This document shows positions 47,972 through 51,798 of a DNA stretch of 51,798 nt, piece after piece. Within the stretch, counting starts at the first letter, position 1; every line of letters starts with the position of its first letter. The notes beneath the pieces are model-generated. The model saw only the letters and a list, made by a program, of their open reading frames with translations, was not told the origin of the DNA and did no database searches. The translations under genes were made by a program, and so were the position numbers. The stretch comes from Pseudomonadota bacterium (GTDB lineage Bacteria > Pseudomonadota > Alphaproteobacteria > Acetobacterales > Acetobacteraceae), in the NCBI GenBank assembly GCA_021805565.1, contig JAJZFA010000042.1, positions 1 to 51,798 on the forward strand, in the 5' to 3' direction.

Positions 47972-48705
47972 GCCTTTTCGGGAGTGTACCATTTTTTCAA
48001 ATTAACCATAATTGCTTCAAAATTTTTCAAATGATAGGCGCGCTTAAACTCGGCCGCGAGAACAAGTGCAGCCGATGGCTACATCTCTTTTACCTGCTCG
48101 AAGGCGTAATATCTAACTTTAGCCGTACGGTTCGCGCGGTGGCTTATGTTCTGGAGTTTTGCCCTATTCTCGTGAAGAAATAGCCGAATGGCGCTCAGCG
48201 ATTTTAGCGTCGCTTCCCCGTTTGCGTCGAAACAGAGAACGCGTGGCATCGGCATCGCTATGCCCTGCCCCTTCCGGCGCGGCTGAGAGGGTATATAAAT
48301 GGAAGCCGGCCTCCACGCATCACGCTTCCGGCGGGTAGTCCTTAGCAGGCTGTCTCGGGAAGACCTACGCAGCTAGGCACGCTGACGCACCACGAACCAG
48401 CGCCTCCCCCTCTGGGTCAATTTTTTCATTCGAATTAATGGATTACTAATTATTTCAACGCGGAAGGCATGGGTAGGGGTTTAGCTGTCCCGCCGCAATG
48501 TAGTATTTTCGCGGAGGTCATGAATCACCGAGACATTTTTAGACCACACCAGGATCTGGTTAGCGCCCGATTAACAGCTGCGGATGTATTATGCGACTAT
48601 GACGATCTTTCATGGAAAGGAACGCTCCGGGAACGCCGAGTGACTAACGCAAGAGAGCAGAAGTGACTAACACGCGCCGGGGTTCCCGCTAACCCCTTGA
48701 TTCGA
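47972..48705. other. Gene-poor, AT-richer stretch between IS66 relic and tRNA
   Basis: No gene is supported in these 734 bp. Base composition is clearly lower in GC than the flanks, with runs such as 'TTTTTTCAAATTAACCATAA' near 47991 and an A/T palindrome-rich patch around 48420-48455. A 65-codon frame at 48469-48666 ('MGRGLAVPPQCSIFAEVMNH...') has no recognisable domain and atypical codons. The stretch probably arrived by transfer next to the tRNA 3' end. Confidence 0.5.
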
Positions 48706-48780
48706 TGGTAGCGACGGACGGATTTGAACCGCCGACCAAGAGATTATGATTCTCCTGCTCTACCGCTGAGCTACGTCGCC
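48706..48780 (-). tRNA. tRNA with CAT anticodon (elongator tRNA-Met, or tRNA-Ile2)
   Basis: The full 75-nt cloverleaf is present on the minus strand: acceptor GGCGACG with CGTCGCT, D-arm GCTC..GAGC, anticodon stem GGAGA/TCTCT around the loop ATCATAA (anticodon CAT), T-arm GGCGG-TTCAAAT-CCGTC and an encoded CCA. The first acceptor pair is G-U. The acceptor and D-arm do not match initiator tRNA. Elongator Met is likely, but a lysidine-modified tRNA-Ile2 has the same gene-level anticodon and cannot be excluded by eye. Confidence 0.93.
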
Positions 48781-48822
48781 ATCGATCAGGAGGCGGCGGA
48801 ATACCCCCCCATCCGTCTGGCG

Positions 48823-49611
48823 TCAACCATCGCGTATCGCCCTCTGCACGCCTAGCAGGCGCACCAGGGTCCCGTCATCGGCCTGACCGGTAATAGCCTC
48901 CGGCCGCCAGTGCCGCTGGAATGCCCGCAATACGGTGGACAAGGCCGGGTCCAGCGCCCCCTCGGGCGCCACGCGATAGCCGATATCCGCCAGTGCGGCC
49001 CGCACCGGGCGCAGCGTGGCCGCATCGCGGATCGCGCCGGTGGTGCCCAGATCGGGCGAATCCGCCGGCCACAGCCCTACCCCGTTATCCGCCAGGGCGC
49101 GCCAATCGAAGCGCTCGCCGGGGTCTTCTTTCCGGTCGGGTGCCACGTCGCTGTGCGCCACGACATTCCGCGCCGGAATGGCGTGCCGCGCCGAAACCAG
49201 CAGGCACAGATCGCAAACGGCGGCAAGTTGCAGGACCGGGAAATCCCGGTAGCCCCATTCATGGCCGGGATTGACGATTTCGATCCCGACGGAGCGCGCG
49301 TTCAGCGCCGCGTGCCCGCGCCAGTGCGACACCCCGGCGTGCCACGCGCGGCGGTCTTCCGGCACCAGTTGAAACACCGTGCCATCTTCGTCCACGACGT
49401 AATGCGACGACACGGCGGCGGCCGGATCGCGCAGCCGGTCAAGCGCCGCCTGAGCGGTTTTCATGCCGGTATAGTGCAAGATCAGCATATCGACCGCGCT
49501 GTGCCGCTCGTCATGGTTCGGGCTGGGCAGGTCCATCACCGGCAGCGCGGGGCGGGTGGACACGACGGGCGGCACTTCCCGCAGCCACGAAGGCAAGGCC
49601 CGGTTCTTCAC
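48823..49611 (-). CDS. N-acetylmuramoyl-L-alanine amidase, AmpD/AmiD-like with C-terminal peptidoglycan-binding domain
   Basis: This 262-residue zinc amidase cleaves the MurNAc-L-Ala bond. The Amidase_2 domain has zinc ligands consistent with His46 ('LILHYTGM'), His153 ('VVAHSDVAPDRKEDPG') and Asp163, plus the catalytic Glu111 ('SVGIEIVN'). A C-terminal PG_binding_1-like segment (about 190-255, 'LRPVRAALADIGYRV') follows. No clear signal peptide is seen, so it may act in cytoplasmic recycling of anhydro-muropeptides, in line with anmK. The GTG at 49611 forms a GTGA overlap with the djlA stop and is preferred over a long Arg-rich upstream frame. Confidence 0.92.
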   Translation of the reverse strand: MKNRALPSWLREVPPVVSTRPALPVMDLPSPNHDERHSAVDMLILHYTGMKTAQAALDRLRDPAAAVSSHYVVDEDGTVFQLVPEDRRAWHAGVSHWRGHAALNARSVGIEIVNPGHEWGYRDFPVLQLAAVCDLCLLVSARHAIPARNVVAHSDVAPDRKEDPGERFDWRALADNGVGLWPADSPDLGTTGAIRDAATLRPVRAALADIGYRVAPEGALDPALSTVLRAFQRHWRPEAITGQADDGTLVRLLGVQRAIRDG

Positions 49612-50381
49612 AGACCGCGCTCCCGCTTGATGCGGTCCCACGCCGCGTTGATGCGGGCGACTTTGTCGCCGGCGCGGGCGATGAAGTCGGCGGGGACGCC
49701 GCGGGATGCCAGGCTGTCGGGGTGATTTTCCCGCATCAGGCGTTTCCACGTTGTATGCAGTTCTTCGGGGCTGGCGGATCGCGAGACACCGAGCGCGAGA
49801 TACGGATCGTCGTCGTCGGCCGGTACGGGGGCGCGCATGCTTTGCCCGGACGCGACATCCCACGACACCTGGTCCAGCGCCATGCCACGGTGGACGCGGC
49901 GCAGGAATTGCTGTTCGCGGGCGTTCAGCGGGCCATCCGAGCGGGCGATTTTGAACAGTGAGACCAAGACCTGTTCCAGCATGCCGCGATTGTCGGCGAA
50001 CGCTGTCGAGAGTTGCGCCGCATAAGGCTCGAACGGGTCATTGCTGTCGCGGGCCTGGTCGAACAGCCGGCCGATGCCGGCGGCGGATTCCGGCGGAATA
50101 CGGAAATTTTGTTTGAACGCGTCGATCTCGGCGCGCTTGACCGGCCCATCGCATTTGCACAGCTTTGCCGCCAGCACGGTGACGGCGATGGCGAAGACTT
50201 CTTCGCGCTGGCCGGGCATACGGGCCGGATTGAAGGTGGTGCCGGGCATGAACGGGCGGCGCAAGCTGTCGGTCCCGCCGGAATCGGCGGCGTGGCCCAA
50301 CGCGGCGCCGATCACCGCACCATAGGGTCCGCCGACGAAAAAGCCCGCGGTGCCGCCGATGATCTTGCCCCAGTATCCCAT
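49608..50381 (-). CDS. djlA: DnaJ-like co-chaperone DjlA (TerB plus J domain)
   Basis: This 257-residue protein begins with a Gly-rich hydrophobic segment ('IIGGTAGFFVGGPYGAVIGA', residues 7-26), a typical DjlA membrane anchor. A TerB-like helical domain follows (about 58-170, with the acidic metal-site style 'CDGPVKRAEIDAF' and 'RSDGPLNAREQQFL'), then a C-terminal J domain with the invariant HPD at 220-222 ('RLMRENHPDSL'). It stimulates DnaK at the inner membrane. It is translationally coupled to the amidase by a GTGA overlap. Confidence 0.93.
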   Translation of the reverse strand: MGYWGKIIGGTAGFFVGGPYGAVIGAALGHAADSGGTDSLRRPFMPGTTFNPARMPGQREEVFAIAVTVLAAKLCKCDGPVKRAEIDAFKQNFRIPPESAAGIGRLFDQARDSNDPFEPYAAQLSTAFADNRGMLEQVLVSLFKIARSDGPLNAREQQFLRRVHRGMALDQVSWDVASGQSMRAPVPADDDDPYLALGVSRSASPEELHTTWKRLMRENHPDSLASRGVPADFIARAGDKVARINAAWDRIKRERGL

Positions 50382-50658
50382 GGGGGCACGGTATCACGCC
50401 GAACCGGGCGGGAGCAAAGCACGAACGCGGCGGATCGGGCGTTGCGTGTCCGGCGGCCGATCCGGCGTCCGGGCCTATCGCCCGATCTCCGCGAACATTA
50501 CCTGTTTCTGGCTCAGGACCGGCGCAATAGGAGGCGATCCCGGATGACGTGTGCGAATTCGATCATTCCAGCTGTACCGTGCTTAATGCCGAAATCCAGT
50601 TTGGACGCGACCCTGGCGCACAAAAGTGTCCCGAGTTGCGCGGCGCCGGCTACGTCAG

Positions 50659-51081
50659 CTATTGGGCATCCGCTGGCTGGTCGACACCCCAATGGATGCC
50701 GAATGGATCGATCAGTCCACCCCACAGATCGCCCCAGAACATTTTCTGGAATGGCGTCTGTACTTTGCAACCGGCCCCGACAGCGCGGTCGAACCAGCCT
50801 TGCCCGTCGGGAACGATCAACTGCATGGTAAAACTGTGCGACGGCTGGTGCGGGAAACCGTGTTCGGGCATCGCATCCATAACCATAAGAAGGCCGCCGT
50901 TGATTTCCAGTTGGGCATTCATCAGCTTCCCGTCCTGGCCCTGCATGCGCGAACGCTCGACGGCACCGAACGCATTCTTGTAAAATTCTATCGCGGCGGC
51001 GGCGGCTTCCACCTGGATACAGGGGATGACGCCGCGTGTGACCGCGTCGGGATTTGGCTTTAGTTCGCTCTTTACGGACAT
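50659..51081 (-). CDS. VOC family protein (PhnB/glyoxalase-like)
   Basis: This 140-residue protein has the paired beta-alpha-beta3 pattern of the vicinal oxygen chelate superfamily: 'GVIPCIQVEAAAAAIEFYKN' and 'AFGAVERSRM' in the first half, 'MQLIVPDGQGWFDRAVGAGC' and 'MFWGDLWGGLIDPFGIHW' in the second. The second half follows the PhnB/3-demethylubiquinone-methyltransferase-like subgroup ('WGDLWGGL.DPFG..W'). The substrate is unknown. AAAGGAGA lies 5 bp upstream of ATG 51081, a strong ribosome-binding site. Confidence 0.9.
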   Translation of the reverse strand: MSVKSELKPNPDAVTRGVIPCIQVEAAAAAIEFYKNAFGAVERSRMQGQDGKLMNAQLEINGGLLMVMDAMPEHGFPHQPSHSFTMQLIVPDGQGWFDRAVGAGCKVQTPFQKMFWGDLWGGLIDPFGIHWGVDQPADAQ

Positions 51082-51155
51082 GGTATCTCCTTTCGTCCGG
51101 CGCCGATTACCTGTTTGAAATGGCGCCGTAAACGCGCAAATCCGGTTACTGCCGG

Positions 51156-51518
51156 TTACTGGATGAAATCCGCGGCCTCGAATTCCGGCCGGATTTCAAT
51201 TTCAGAATCCACCAGCATCGGATTTGGACAACGCTTGAGCCATTCGACGGCCTCATCCATCGAAGCGACCTCCCAAAGCCAATAACCCGACACCTGCGCC
51301 TCGGTCGGCGCAAACGGACCATCGATGACGGAGCGATTCACGCCGGAGAAGCGTATTCGCTTTCCCTGCGATGTCGGCTTCAGGCCGCCGCCGCCCTTCA
51401 TGACGCCGGCAGCTATAAGGGCCGCATTGTATTGTCCCATGGATTCGACCAACTCACGGGTTGGCATGACACCGGCTTCACTGTCCTTGGTCGCCTTCAC
51501 GAACACCATGCATTTCAT
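51156..51518 (-). CDS. YCII/DGPF-domain family protein
   Basis: This 120-residue protein carries the DGPF motif ('VIDGPFAPTEAQVSGYWLWE') and the ferredoxin-like fold pattern of the YCII-related family: 'MKCMVFVKATKDSEAG' at the start and 'EAVEWLKRCPN' near the end. These proteins are often encoded beside ECF sigma factors or VOC proteins; their function is mostly unknown. ATG 51518 is preferred over GTG 51527 because AGGAGT lies 8 bp upstream of the ATG. It is followed by the VOC gene on the same strand after 74 bp. Confidence 0.88.
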   Translation of the reverse strand: MKCMVFVKATKDSEAGVMPTRELVESMGQYNAALIAAGVMKGGGGLKPTSQGKRIRFSGVNRSVIDGPFAPTEAQVSGYWLWEVASMDEAVEWLKRCPNPMLVDSEIEIRPEFEAADFIQ

Positions 51519-51798
51519 TCCAGACACTCCTTGTGTTTAGTTCGAACAGGAAAATTGATATTGCGCCGCAAATGCTCGACGCAATCGGCGGCGACTCGCG
51601 GATCATCCCTGGCTAATATCAGCATTTGCGAATGAACGACGCAAAAAAACGGCCCTGCTTCCGTTGCGCGTCAGCAATTCTCATTTTGATTTTCTGTTGG
51701 TCGGCACAGGCTTTGTCTCATCTCCGAAGGCATCGCGGTGAGCTTCGATGGATGGCGGCGGTCACGGTGGGATTGGCGGTGGCTTCGCAAAAGCGAGC
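51519..51798. other. Right edge of window, no gene seen
   Basis: I see no supported gene in the last 280 bp. A minus-strand frame from the window edge to about 51718 could be the tail of a gene outside the window, but it has no recognisable motif. Confidence 0.4.

Noticed and set aside
47503-48183. Plus-strand frame antisense to tnpA and beyond
   Set aside because: It crosses the IS66 terminus and is Arg-rich shadow for most of its length. The 50-codon tail after 48031 has no recognisable feature.
48469-48666. 65-codon frame in the AT-rich stretch
   Set aside because: No domain, poor ribosome-binding spacing and atypical codons; not enough to call a gene.
49612-49863. N-terminal extension of the amidase
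   Set aside because: The extension is Arg-rich, lies inside djlA in another frame and precedes the GTG at 49611 where plausible sequence begins.
50382-50658. Possible gene fragment between djlA and the VOC gene
   Set aside because: Frames here have no family resemblance. The stretch is treated as ordinary intergenic DNA.

Overview
The window is a high-GC bacterial chromosome segment. Its gene content points to an alphaproteobacterium, probably in or near Acetobacteraceae. The evidence is a complete mra/dcw cell-division cluster, a meso-DAP type MurE, TamA/TamB, a type A RNase P RNA, a tpiA-secG-pyrG block and DjlA linked to an AmpD-like amidase. The taxon is an inference; there is no rRNA here.

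Layout. (1) 1-1755 is a worn edge: a 3'-truncated Old Yellow Enzyme gene, a divergent HxlR-type regulator with repeated half-sites between them, and the 3' half of a tRNA-Gly gene that looks like an old integration site. (2) 1756-8772 holds tamA-tamB on the minus strand and a divergent PlsC-like acyltransferase carrying an in-frame 27-bp minisatellite. (3) 8723-11925 holds tyrS, anmK and an alpha/beta hydrolase. (4) 11926-12596 is a gene-free, relatively AT-rich stretch. (5) 12597-16806 is a sulfur-transfer and tRNA block: two tandem cysteine desulfurases, a [2Fe-2S] ferredoxin, mnmA and rnpB. (6) 16807-36160 is the dcw cluster: mraZ-rsmH-ftsL-ftsI-murE-murF-mraY-murD-ftsW-murG-murC-murB-ddl-ftsQ-ftsA-ftsZ. 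A four-repeat MraZ box precedes it and a strong hairpin follows it. (7) 36161-41624 holds an unrecognised gene with a promoter that predicts a leaderless mRNA, a ferritin-like diiron protein, and pyrG, secG and tpiA. (8) 41728-46305 holds an MFS transporter and a ThDP-dependent enzyme in one unit, then a divergent alpha/beta hydrolase and a lipoprotein. (9) 46367-48780 is accessory: a decayed IS66-family element, an AT-richer gene-poor stretch, and a CAT-anticodon tRNA. (10) 48823-51518 holds an AmpD-like amidase, DjlA, a VOC protein and a YCII/DGPF-family protein.

Functional picture. The central 20 kb makes lipid II (MurC-F, MraY, MurG, Ddl, MurB) and builds the septum (FtsZ, FtsA, FtsQ, FtsL, FtsI, FtsW). 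Most neighbouring cytoplasmic-step genes overlap by 1-14 bp, which suggests translational coupling. AnmK and the amidase add wall recycling. The 12.6-16.8 kb block supplies sulfur for tRNA 2-thiolation and lies next to the RNA that matures tRNA 5' ends.

I found no convincing undescribed multi-gene system. The most interesting leads are the leaderless orphan gene at 36540, the four-repeat MraZ operator, the paired desulfurases, the repeat-bearing PlsC and FtsL proteins, and the tnpA-tnpC deletion fusion in the IS66 relic.
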